Source: Kordia algicida OT-1 | GTDB taxonomy: Bacteria > Bacteroidota > Bacteroidia > Flavobacteriales > Flavobacteriaceae | NCBI RefSeq assembly: GCF_000154725.1 | Contig: NZ_DS544873.1 | Span: forward strand, 1,092,758 to 1,156,757 | Direction: 5' to 3' | Length of the DNA: 64,000 bases | Shown here: piece after piece, positions 35,922 to 44,632 of the stretch | How the letters are laid out: every line of letters starts with the position of its first letter | How positions within the stretch are numbered: position 1 is the first letter of the stretch | Notes under the pieces: model-generated | What the model saw: only the letters and a program-made list of their open reading frames with translations | Database searches by the model: none | Told to the model about the DNA's origin: nothing | Program-made: the position numbers and the translations under genes

Positions 35922-36911
35922 TTATAATTCAGTATAGATTTTTTTTCCTTTAACAAAATAAGAGTATACGATCGATTGATGTTGAAAGTATTTTTTTTCT
36001 TGACGATTTCCGCGCTTTTTAAGCATTTTTGGCAAACGTGTATAAAAATGAAAGTGTGCTTTTAAGATTGACCAAGTATGTTTGAATTTGAGCTGAAATA
36101 AAAACTGAACTCCAGCAATTCCGTCCAAAACTAAGCGTGAAAAAATGATTGGAAATAAGATACCTTTCGGAAGGTTCTTCGCAAGCATACACAAGGAATT
36201 TCTAAAATTCAAATAGGTTTTTTGTGGATTTGTACTATGTAATGTGGCACCACCAACATGATATACCACACTTTCTGAAATATATGTTGTTTGATAGCCT
36301 AAATTATATGCGCGCCAACACAAATCAATTTCTTCTTGATGCGCAAAAAAGTCTTCGTCAAAACCGTTCAATTCCTGAAAAACCGTTTTTCGGATGAATA
36401 AACACGCACCAGAAGCCCAAAATATTTTTTTTGTATCGTTGTATTGATTGGTATCTTTTTCTACAGTGTGAAAGATTCGTCCACGACAATACGGATAACC
36501 ATATTTGTCTATAAATCCGCCAGCAGCTCCCGCATATTCAAAATGTGTTTTTTGTTTAAAATCTAAAATTTTTGGTTGAATGATGGCAGTTTCAGCATTC
36601 GATTCAAATTCCAACAGAATAGGAGTGAGCCAATTTTCAGTGACTTCAATATCTGAATTTAACAGACAAAAAATATCTTCTGAAACATGCGGTAAAGCAT
36701 CATTATATCCTTTGGCATAACCGCCATTTTCAGCATTTTCAATGATTTTTACCGTAGGAAAATTAGTTTTAACATACGCAATGGAATCATCTGCGGAAGC
36801 ATTATCAGCCACGTACACAGTCGCTTCTTTCGAAAACGAAACCACTTTCGGTAAAAACTGTTCTAAAAGTTGTTTTCCGTTCCAATTCAGGATGACTACG
36901 GCAATTTTCAT
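35922..36911 (-). CDS. Glycosyltransferase family 2
   Basis: A 329-residue GT-A fold inverting glycosyltransferase. The N-terminal VVILNWNGKQLLEQFLP and ADNASADDS bind the nucleotide sugar; LLNSDIEV is the DxD-like metal motif; GASGACLFIRK and GFDEDFFAHQEEIDLCWRA complete the acceptor region. It resembles the rhamnosyltransferase-like branch (WbbL), which builds surface polysaccharides. There is one possible membrane-associated helix at about 255-275. It is upstream of no other glycan gene; acceptor unknown. Confidence 0.88.
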   Translation of the reverse strand: MKIAVVILNWNGKQLLEQFLPKVVSFSKEATVYVADNASADDSIAYVKTNFPTVKIIENAENGGYAKGYNDALPHVSEDIFCLLNSDIEVTENWLTPILLEFESNAETAIIQPKILDFKQKTHFEYAGAAGGFIDKYGYPYCRGRIFHTVEKDTNQYNDTKKIFWASGACLFIRKTVFQELNGFDEDFFAHQEEIDLCWRAYNLGYQTTYISESVVYHVGGATLHSTNPQKTYLNFRNSLCMLAKNLPKGILFPIIFSRLVLDGIAGVQFLFQLKFKHTWSILKAHFHFYTRLPKMLKKRGNRQEKKYFQHQSIVYSYFVKGKKIYTEL

Positions 36912-36939
36912 ATTGAAATTTTAAAATATTATAGTTAAC

Positions 36940-36981
36940 AACACACAACACACAACACACAACTCACAACTCACAACTCAT
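36940..36981. repeat. Heptanucleotide tract overlapping the HsdR-N gene 3' end
   Basis: Six in-phase units: AACACAC three times, AACTCAC twice, then AACTCAT. The stop codon of the minus-strand gene (36971-36973) lies inside a unit, and its last Glu-Leu codons are part of the repeat. Confidence 0.75.
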
Positions 36982-37417
36982 AATCTGGTATCTCTCTCAA
37001 AAAATGATATTGCTGTGCTTCATAATCCATTGTGCAATAATAATGATTCATTCCGTTGGTCACCATTAAATATTCTGCATCCAAAATCATGTTATAACGT
37101 GCAATCTGGTCAAATGTCTGTTGATTGATCGTAATCGTACTGCGTTTACATTCTACTACCAAAAAAATACTTCCGTCAGAGTTAAAAATAACAATATCAT
37201 ATCGTTTCTTTAAGTTGTTGAAAATGAGTTCTTTCTCAACGTTAATCAAGCTGATTGGATAGTTTTTTTCTTGAAGTAGAAATTGCACCGTATGTTGCCG
37301 AACCCATTCTTCTGGAGTTAAGACTACAAACTTTTTCCGGATGGCATCAAAAATATAGATTTTATTTTCCCTATTTTTGAAGCGGAACGAATATTTTGGA
37401 AAATTTAAGAGTTCCAT
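36971..37417 (-). CDS. HsdR N-terminal domain (PD-(D/E)xK nuclease-like) protein
   Basis: A 148-residue stand-alone copy of the type I restriction HsdR N-terminal nuclease-like domain. It contains RYDIVIFNSDGSIFLVVECKRS, matching the Asp...Glu-x-Lys metal-binding core, then QIARYNMILDAEYLMVTNGMNHY. No hsdM, hsdS or helicase is near it. Such single-domain proteins are widespread in Bacteroidetes next to holA and may be a conserved housekeeping nuclease. It is divergent from holA. The last codons are made from a heptamer repeat. Confidence 0.85.
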   Translation of the reverse strand: MELLNFPKYSFRFKNRENKIYIFDAIRKKFVVLTPEEWVRQHTVQFLLQEKNYPISLINVEKELIFNNLKKRYDIVIFNSDGSIFLVVECKRSTITINQQTFDQIARYNMILDAEYLMVTNGMNHYYCTMDYEAQQYHFLREIPDYEL

Positions 37418-37476
37418 AGCACAAAACTAACGATTCGTGCATCGAAAACCAATACAATTGCGTATTTGTCTAAAGA

Positions 37477-38481
37477 ATGGAAGAAGCTAAACAAATTGTC
37501 GTTGATATACAGCAAGGAAATATTAAACCTATTTATTTTTTAATGGGTGAAGAAGCCTATTATATTGACAAAATTGCAGAATATATTGAAGAAAAAGTCT
37601 TGGCGGAAGAAGAAAAAGGCTTTAACCAAATGGTGTTGTACGGACGCGATGTGACGGTTGATGATATTGTGGCAAATGCAAAACGCTATCCGATGATGGC
37701 AGAACGCCAAGTGGTTATTGTAAAAGAAGCACAAGACTTATCGCGCACGATTGATAAATTGGTCAGTTATATTGAAAATCCACAACCAACAACGGTTTTA
37801 GTAATTTGCTATAAATACAAAAAGATTGCGAAGAATAAGAAATTGTACAAAGTCACTAAGAAAAATGGTGTGATGTATGAAAGCAAGAAATTGTATGAAA
37901 ATCAGGTGGCAGATTGGATTCGTAGAGTTTTAGCAGGAAAAAAATATAAAATCACGCCGAAAGCTGCACAAATGCTGGTAGAATTTTTAGGAACGAATTT
38001 GAGTAAGATTGATAACGAACTGGAAAAACTAAAGTTAATTCTACCTATTGGAAGTGAAATTACACCAGAAGCTATTGAAGAAAATATCGGAATTAGCAAA
38101 GATTACAACAATTTTGAGTTGCGAAAAGCTATTGGCGATCGTGATGTGAAAAAAGCGTTCCGAATTATCACTTATTTTTCCGAGAACCCAAAGGACAATC
38201 CGACAGTTGTGACGGTTTCGTTGTTGTTTAATTTCTTTTCTCAATTATTACAATATCATGGTTTGCGCGATCAGAATCCAAAGAATGTAGCTTCTGTGTT
38301 GCGAATCAATCCGTATTTTGTAAAGGAATATCAAGCCGCAGCGCGCAATTATCCGATGAAAAAAGTAAGCGGAATTGTGGCAACACTACGCGAAATGGAC
38401 GTAAAGAGTAAAGGAGTTGGCGCTAGTAATTTATCAAATGGAGATTTACTGAAAGAGTTATTGGTGCGAATTATGAATTAG
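37477..38481 (+). CDS. holA: DNA polymerase III subunit delta
   Basis: The clamp-loader subunit that opens the beta clamp. The 334-residue product fits HolA in length and content: IKPIYFLMGEEAYYIDKIAEYI, MMAERQVVIVKEAQDLSR, LVICYKYKKIAKNKKLYK, and the C-terminal YPMKKVSGIVATLREMDVKSKGVG with GDLLKELLVRIM. Start ATG 37477. It is followed by a repeat-rich non-coding region. DnaN, the partner clamp, is also in this window at 50951. Confidence 0.93.
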   Translation: MEEAKQIVVDIQQGNIKPIYFLMGEEAYYIDKIAEYIEEKVLAEEEKGFNQMVLYGRDVTVDDIVANAKRYPMMAERQVVIVKEAQDLSRTIDKLVSYIENPQPTTVLVICYKYKKIAKNKKLYKVTKKNGVMYESKKLYENQVADWIRRVLAGKKYKITPKAAQMLVEFLGTNLSKIDNELEKLKLILPIGSEITPEAIEENIGISKDYNNFELRKAIGDRDVKKAFRIITYFSENPKDNPTVVTVSLLFNFFSQLLQYHGLRDQNPKNVASVLRINPYFVKEYQAAARNYPMKKVSGIVATLREMDVKSKGVGASNLSNGDLLKELLVRIMN

Positions 38482-39085
38482 ATCGCTTGCGCTCTTAGAT
38501 ACTAGATCGGCTTCGCCTGTTAGACCGCTATCGCTTTTAGATATTAGATCGCTTCGCTCAATTCAAGGATTTAAAAATTTAATGATTCAGAGTTGTTTCG
38601 ATTTTAGAAACTTTGGGTTTAGACTTGCTACGCTTTTAGACTTGTTTCTGCGTCGCAAAACCTCTTAGAACGCTTTGCTTTTAGAACTTTTCTTAACTTA
38701 CTAAAACTTTTTGAATCGTCATTGCGAACGCAGTGAAGCAATCTGCTTTTTTTTAATCTGTTTCGTACTTTGAAACTAATTGCTACATTTTCAAATTGTT
38801 AAATTAAAATTAAGTATCGCTGTCGCTCAAAGTATATTCGTATTTTAGTTTGAATTTCCAATTACTCTTAGAACTTGACTAATATCTAATTCCCAAAAAC
38901 TAATGCCTATTTTTTCGCTATGCTCAATTCAAGGATTTAAAAATTTAATGATTCAAGGTTGTTTCTAAGACAAACCTGAATATTGTTTGAAACTAATTAA
39001 CACATTTTTAAATTTTCAAATTGCTACATCAATAACATTTTATAAATGTACGATGGATAAAGTGTAAGTGTAGGTACTAAAAAGC
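38482..39085. repeat. Intergenic repeat region after holA
   Basis: First come 16-18-bp phased words (GATCGCTTGCGCTCTTAGA, GGCTTCGCCTGTTAGA, CCGCTATCGCTTTTAGA) to about 38558. Then come two diverged copies of the long repeat, starting at 38560 and 38926 with AATTCAAGGATTTAAAAATT, and parts of a third (TATCGCTGTCGCTCAAAG at about 38814). The first copy is broken after about 40 bp by unrelated sequence. No gene is seen. Confidence 0.75.
38717..38745. repeat. REP-like element with the CGTCATTGCGA core
   Basis: CGTCATTGCGAACGCAGTGA followed by AGCAATCTG resembles short interspersed elements with a TCATTGCGA ... GAAGCAATCT frame known in many bacterial genomes. Only one copy is visible here. Confidence 0.4.
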
Positions 39086-39119
39086 GAAAAACCATCTGTA
39101 AGGCCGCAGACGGTTTTTC
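39086..39119. terminator. Terminator downstream of the TonB-dependent receptor gene
   Basis: GAAAAACCATCTG (39086-39098) pairs with CAGACGGTTTTTC (39107-39119), one G-T type pair, loop TAAGGCCG. Nearly the same hairpin recurs at 44369-44401. Confidence 0.75.
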
Positions 39120-39157
39120 TATTAAAATAATTAACAAACACAGCATTTTAAATGTCA

Positions 39158-41383
39158 TTAAAATCGGTAGGCGATACTTGCTTTTAAGAAGAAAGGCGTT
39201 CCAGGTGTGAAATGAATTTCTTCGGTAGACTGTGTTTCGTTTTGTAAGCGTGATTCCGTAGCAAATTGAGTTTCGTTCCATTCGGTATCAAATAAGTTTT
39301 GTACCTGAATTCCCAAGCTCAACTTTTCCCAGTTGTAGCCAATGTTCATGTCAAAAACAGTATAGCCTTCTGCAACAATTGAATTGTCTTCGTTTGCAGG
39401 TCTGTCTTTAATATGTTTCAGATTGATTCCGCCATAAAAACCGCTTTCTAATTGAACGTTTACGCCATTTGAAAGTGTAAAATCTGGTGCAAGCGGAATA
39501 AAATCTTGTCCGCTAGGTTCTTCTGTTGAACGTGCATGCGTATAATTTGCATCTACATTCCAAAATAACCATTGAAACGGCTGATAGCGCATACTAAAAT
39601 CGATTCCTTGTCGACGAGTTTTTCCGCTAGGTTCTACAATTCCCGCATCGCCAACATATACAAATTCTTGTTCTAAATATAGTTGCCAGTATGCAGTATT
39701 TAATACCAATTCAGGAATTGGCTTCCATATAAAACCAACATCAAAACCGTAAGCCGCAGGTAAAATTTCTTCTCCGTTTTGTGCAATTACGACACGTGCG
39801 TCGTTAGAATGAAATCCTTTTCCTGTTTTTACATAAGCTTGTAAGTTTTCAGAATGATTGTATAAAAAGTTCAATTTCGGACTTACAATGGCTTCACTTT
39901 GCGATTGTGTTTCATAATTCGCTTGTAAAAAATCATTGTATTTAAAGTCGAAATAATCTATTCGTAGTGCAGGATTGATCGTCCATTTTCCAAATTCAAA
40001 TTCTGCATTAGCAAAAACACCAATATTCGTTTCATCAATGTCTCCAAATTGTATGTTTTCTAAAGTTTCACGGCGATTCAACGTTCTAGAGAGTTCATTG
40101 TCGTTACTTTGATCTTTTCGCAAACTGATTCCTGCATTCCATCTTCCTCCAAAAGAAGTATTTGTAAATTTTTGAGAATATTCACTTTTTAAACCAAATA
40201 AGGTTCTGTCTTCTTGTTGTTTGATTTGATCGCCATTTATAGGATCTTCCAAAAAGAAGGTAAAGTTTGAGTAAAGTTTAAAGTCGTATTTGCTGTAAAA
40301 GAAACTATTTTTTATCACTGAATTTGGCGATAGTTCTTTATCATAATTTAAAAGAAAGTTTGTTCTGCTTGTTGTTCCACCTTCGGTGTCATCAATTGCT
40401 CCAAAACGACTTATCAAACCACTGTTTACAGCTCTTACGGGAATTTGTCCTGAAGCATCCCAAGTACTTTCAAAGTGTGATAATGTCACGCCAATTCTAT
40501 CAGTTTCAGAGAGGTTTCCAGTGTATTTTCCGAAGATATTAAAACGATTGAAGTTTTGCGGACTATCAAAAGGTCCGTCAGTTGCCAAATATTCCGTAGC
40601 TATATATGCTGAATGATCTAAATTGTTTAAAATATTGAACATTCCCAGCATTCGGTAGGTATCAAATTGTCCAGCTTCTAGTTTTATAGTACTTTCTCGC
40701 AATTGTTTTTTCGTTTTAAAATCTACATAACCTGCGGTATTAAAATTCCCTTGATTTGCATAGTACGGACCTTTTCCGAAATCAATTTTATCAAGAGTTT
40801 CAGGAATCAAAAAGTGTAAATCGGCATATCCTTGACCGTGTGCGTGCGATACCATGTTTACAGGAATTCCATCGGCAGTAATCGTAATATCTGTTCCGTG
40901 ATCGATATCAAATCCGCGAAGGAAAATTTGTTCAGCTTTTCCACCGCCAGCATGTTGTCCAATAAACAATCCTGGAACTTGTCGTAAAATTTCTTGAGAA
41001 GAATTTACAGGATTTACCTGAATATTTATGTCACTAATCAAATTTAAGGCATCCAGTTTTGGACTGATGACAATTTCATTGAGCGAAATTGATTTTTTCT
41101 CCAAGAAAATGTTTAATTCTTTAGTAAGAGACGAAATCACAACATATTTGGTTTGGTAACCAATGTGCGAAATTCGTAAAGTGTCACCAATAGAAACACC
41201 TTCAATCATAAACTTTCCATCATCGTCACTATGTGTGTGTGTTTTGTTTTTTTGATTATAAATTTGAGCTTCTGGAATTGGTGCATTATATGCATTTGTG
41301 AGTAAACCTGAGATCGATTGTGCCGAAGCGCCAATTGAAATGAATAGTACGGTGATGAATACGTACAGATGTTTTGTTGTCAT
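39158..41383 (-). CDS. TonB-dependent receptor with carboxypeptidase-like N-domain
   Basis: A 741-residue outer-membrane transporter. Signal peptide (VFITVLFISIGASAQ), then a CarboxypepD_reg-like domain at about 25-105 (GLLTNAYNAPIPEAQIYNQ, DDDGKFMIEGV, ISHIGYQTKYVVIS), a plug at about 115-230 (LRQVPGLFIGQHAGGGKAEQIFLRGFDIDHGTDI, DGIPVNMVSHAHG), and a 22-strand barrel ending in a C-terminal Phe (FFLKASIAYRF). The His-rich plug resembles receptors for metal or small chelates, but no ligand can be given. It has no SusD partner in the window. Confidence 0.93.
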   Translation of the reverse strand: MTTKHLYVFITVLFISIGASAQSISGLLTNAYNAPIPEAQIYNQKNKTHTHSDDDGKFMIEGVSIGDTLRISHIGYQTKYVVISSLTKELNIFLEKKSISLNEIVISPKLDALNLISDINIQVNPVNSSQEILRQVPGLFIGQHAGGGKAEQIFLRGFDIDHGTDITITADGIPVNMVSHAHGQGYADLHFLIPETLDKIDFGKGPYYANQGNFNTAGYVDFKTKKQLRESTIKLEAGQFDTYRMLGMFNILNNLDHSAYIATEYLATDGPFDSPQNFNRFNIFGKYTGNLSETDRIGVTLSHFESTWDASGQIPVRAVNSGLISRFGAIDDTEGGTTSRTNFLLNYDKELSPNSVIKNSFFYSKYDFKLYSNFTFFLEDPINGDQIKQQEDRTLFGLKSEYSQKFTNTSFGGRWNAGISLRKDQSNDNELSRTLNRRETLENIQFGDIDETNIGVFANAEFEFGKWTINPALRIDYFDFKYNDFLQANYETQSQSEAIVSPKLNFLYNHSENLQAYVKTGKGFHSNDARVVIAQNGEEILPAAYGFDVGFIWKPIPELVLNTAYWQLYLEQEFVYVGDAGIVEPSGKTRRQGIDFSMRYQPFQWLFWNVDANYTHARSTEEPSGQDFIPLAPDFTLSNGVNVQLESGFYGGINLKHIKDRPANEDNSIVAEGYTVFDMNIGYNWEKLSLGIQVQNLFDTEWNETQFATESRLQNETQSTEEIHFTPGTPFFLKASIAYRF

Positions 41384-41755
41384 AACTTTTTATAAAATTG
41401 ATTAGTTTTCAGTTTTATATACGACAGATTTTTTGAGTCGGTTTTTTTACTTTTTTAAATAAATTAGAAATAACGTTTATTGTGTTGATTTTTAGTTGAT
41501 TATTTTGAGTTTTTATTTACATATTTTCTCCAACAGCTTCTTTTTCTTTATTTTCTTAAGATGTTGAACTTGCATCAAAGTACACTTTATCTTTTATTCT
41601 TTTTAGTTGGTCTAAATTTTAAATTCAATACAAAAAAATCTCATATTTTTACATGAAATACTTCCCCCTAAAATTCTTATTGTAACATTATAAGCTGTTA
41701 CTACACACATAATGTTAGTGTATTATTCGTAGAACTATAATTTAAATTTTTTGTT
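41384..41755. other. 372-bp intergenic region between divergent genes
   Basis: AT-rich promoter region between the receptor (minus) and the lipase-like gene (plus). Apart from a short GTAAC ... GTTAC inverted pair at 41682-41701, I see no structure or gene. Confidence 0.4.
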
Positions 41756-44350
41756 ATGAAATTAAAGTTACTTGTATTGCTTTTTGTTTTTTTGGGAACA
41801 AATGTTCATGCGTTTCAGCAAGTTGTGGCAACTGTTGGCGAAGTCGAATTGCTCGATCATAATCCTTCGGAAGCTCTTGCTGATAAAACTCCGTTGTTAT
41901 TAGTACACGGTTGGCAACCGTATCCAAGTCCTGCATCTGGAAATATTACCATTTGGAATAATTTGGTTAGTTATATTGAAACTGCTCCAAATTTATCAGA
42001 TTATAAAATTTACTATGTTCGCTACACTTCCAATTTGATAAGTGTGGAAATAATTTCCAATCAATTTCGCCAGTTGGTAGAAGAATATGTGCCTTTTGCA
42101 AACAAACAATTGACGCTTATTGCGCACAGTATGGGCGGATTGGTCTCTAAAAATTTTATGTACAACAGTTATCAAGGAAGTCCGTTAGGTGGCGAACGTG
42201 TTACAAAACTAATAACGTTGGGCACACCACATCATGGAAGTCCGATGGCAAACGGACCCATACGTGCTGAAGTTGTAAATGATGTGATTACAGAAAATGC
42301 GATTGCGTTTTTTGATTTTGAATTGTATGAAAACTGTGATGCACCAGCATTTGATACCAATAGCAGAACTGATCTTCGTTGGGATAATTTTGATAATTTA
42401 TATACAACAACTCAATACGCGACAGAACCAAATGCTTGGTTAGTAGCACTGAATCTTAATACGTTGTATGATAGTAAAATAACGGCATATGTTGCGTATT
42501 TGAAAAATAGAAAAGATGCTAGTTTTCAGTATAAACAAACCAGTAGATTTTTGGAAGCCTTTGATATAAGTTATGTAAATGATGGGATTGTTCCTGTGGA
42601 AAGTGCTCGTTTTGATGGACATACACTTGCGGGACTTCGTTTTTTTGAAGATTACGATCATGCGCAAATTGCTAAAGGAAAATCAGCAGAAAACACTTTG
42701 GATACCGAATTGTTTAAAACGATAGAAAATGATTTGCTTTCCAACGCACAAGGATTACAAATTACGCCTCCAGGAATTTTTGATATTGGTTCTACACCTA
42801 TAAATACTGTAAAAAATGTGACATTTTCTGTGACGAATAACAGTAATGTTGCAACTTCTTTTTCAATAAGTAATTCGCCGAGTAATGATTTTTTAGTAGT
42901 AAATCCGGGAAGTATTCAAAATTCGTTGGCTGTTGGAGAAACTAAAACTGTCAATGTGAAATTTGATCCAACGACGCCAGGCGAGAAGTTTCATAATATT
43001 ACCATCGTCAATAGTTTAGGAAACATTAGCAAACAAATAAAAGGAACAGCTTTGAGCGAAGAAGTAACTTCTAGTCTTTTTGATGATGATTATTTTATTG
43101 GAACTACAGAACTTGGAACGGAAGTGTACAAAACTATCGAAATAAAAAACAGACGACACACGACAGCAACGGTAACACTTTCAGGTATTTCAACTGCCGC
43201 AGACAACGAACCAATTTTCGAATTTGTTGATAATATTGAAAATACCTTCAATTTATTACCTGATGAATCAAAACTATTAACAATACGATTTAGTCCTACA
43301 AGTGGAAATTTAGGATTGCAAACAGGTTTTTTAAATGTTACTTGGTCATATCCAGATATTTCTACACCGCCGCCGCCAGGAGCCATCAGTGTTTTTGGTT
43401 TGGGTACACTGTCACAAACGGGCGATGTTACTTTTGATTCTCCAGAAGCTGTCAACAACTATTTTCAAAATATTGTCAACCAAAATAATGGTAATGTTTC
43501 TGTTGGCGATTTATCAAACAATGTGTTAATGCCTTTGCAAAATTTACAGACAGTGCAAGGCGATTTTATCATTAATAATTCTAATACGATTCAAAATCTT
43601 CAATTTATTCGTGATTTGGTATTTGTGAGTGGCGATTTGACAATTTCAAATACAGCCAATTTAGGTTTTCTAGATTTTATTAGACTCGGCTCTGATGGTT
43701 TGGATTTCATTATCCAACGATTGGCTTGTCCTAATGTGTCAGCACCAACATTTTTGCCTGAAAATACAACGATGGACACCGATGCTGTGATTGATAATTT
43801 AACCTTAGATAACAATCAAAGTTTAACAGATATCAGTGGTTTACAAGGTGTAAAGCGTATTTCGGGGAATTTAACAATTACCAATAATGCACTATTGACA
43901 AATCTAGATGGTTTTTCAAACTTAGAATTTGTAGATGGCGGAACAATTACCATAACCAACAATCCAAATTTGACTAATTTTTGCGGATTAAATAAGCTTT
44001 TGACAAATAGTTCTTTTTCAGGAACAATCAATATTTCAGGAAATGATTACAATCCAACGCTTCAAGATTTTAATGATGGAAATTGTGATGGAGAAACGCT
44101 AAATATTACAGAAACAACTTATGAAAATGCAGTAAGTATCTATCCAAATCCTACCAATGATCGTGTATTCATTGAAACGGAAACTCACATGAAAGAAGTT
44201 TCAATTTATGACAGTACAGGACGTTTTATTCAAACACAACAACTAAAGAATAATCAATTTTCAACACTTCACCTGTCAAAAGGAATTTATTTAATACAAC
44301 TTGCAGATGATCTTGGAAATAAGCAGCTTTTCAAGCTTGTGAAATTATAA
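41756..44350 (+). CDS. Secreted lipase-like hydrolase with T9SS tail
   Basis: An 864-residue exported protein: signal MKLKLLVLLFVFLGTNVHAF, then an alpha/beta-hydrolase domain (PGAP1/lipase-type) with LLLVHGWQPYPSP and the nucleophile Ser125 in IAHSMGGLVSKN. Choice-of-anchor D (ASH-like) beta-sandwiches follow at about 345-440 and 440-550, then a receptor-L/leucine-rich-like region (IQNLQFIRDLVFVSGDLTI, LTNLDGFSNLEFVDGGTI), and a C-terminal type A sorting domain (SIYPNPTNDRVFIET). It is probably secreted by T9SS and acts on lipids or esters at the surface. Confidence 0.88.
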   Translation: MKLKLLVLLFVFLGTNVHAFQQVVATVGEVELLDHNPSEALADKTPLLLVHGWQPYPSPASGNITIWNNLVSYIETAPNLSDYKIYYVRYTSNLISVEIISNQFRQLVEEYVPFANKQLTLIAHSMGGLVSKNFMYNSYQGSPLGGERVTKLITLGTPHHGSPMANGPIRAEVVNDVITENAIAFFDFELYENCDAPAFDTNSRTDLRWDNFDNLYTTTQYATEPNAWLVALNLNTLYDSKITAYVAYLKNRKDASFQYKQTSRFLEAFDISYVNDGIVPVESARFDGHTLAGLRFFEDYDHAQIAKGKSAENTLDTELFKTIENDLLSNAQGLQITPPGIFDIGSTPINTVKNVTFSVTNNSNVATSFSISNSPSNDFLVVNPGSIQNSLAVGETKTVNVKFDPTTPGEKFHNITIVNSLGNISKQIKGTALSEEVTSSLFDDDYFIGTTELGTEVYKTIEIKNRRHTTATVTLSGISTAADNEPIFEFVDNIENTFNLLPDESKLLTIRFSPTSGNLGLQTGFLNVTWSYPDISTPPPPGAISVFGLGTLSQTGDVTFDSPEAVNNYFQNIVNQNNGNVSVGDLSNNVLMPLQNLQTVQGDFIINNSNTIQNLQFIRDLVFVSGDLTISNTANLGFLDFIRLGSDGLDFIIQRLACPNVSAPTFLPENTTMDTDAVIDNLTLDNNQSLTDISGLQGVKRISGNLTITNNALLTNLDGFSNLEFVDGGTITITNNPNLTNFCGLNKLLTNSSFSGTINISGNDYNPTLQDFNDGNCDGETLNITETTYENAVSIYPNPTNDRVFIETETHMKEVSIYDSTGRFIQTQQLKNNQFSTLHLSKGIYLIQLADDLGNKQLFKLVKL

Positions 44351-44368
44351 GTAAAAGATATAAAATTG

Positions 44369-44401
44369 AAAAACCATCTGTAAGGGCGGCAGATGGTTTT
44401 C
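44369..44401. terminator. Terminator after the lipase-like gene
   Basis: GAAAACCATCTG and CAGATGGTTTTC form a 12-bp perfect stem with loop TAAGGGCGG, 18 bp after the stop. It is a near copy of the hairpin at 39086-39119. Confidence 0.75.
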
Positions 44402-44632
44402 TATCAGATTTTTAACAATACTACATATCAAATTATTATCGTAAAACTTGTATTTAGAAATTTTTTCTTATCAGAAAAATTTCAAACCTAAATATATGTG
44501 TTTTGTTTTTCAAGAGTATATACGGAGAAAAGTTTGGTTTGGTTTTTATTTTTTTGAAAAAAAATGAATTATTTTTTAATTGACTGAAATACAGTTTTTT
44601 ATCGATTTAAAAAAATGATATTTTTTTTAAAA

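Noticed and set aside
36971-37417. Type I restriction-modification system
   Set aside because: Only the HsdR N-domain-like protein is present. There is no helicase, methylase or specificity gene nearby.
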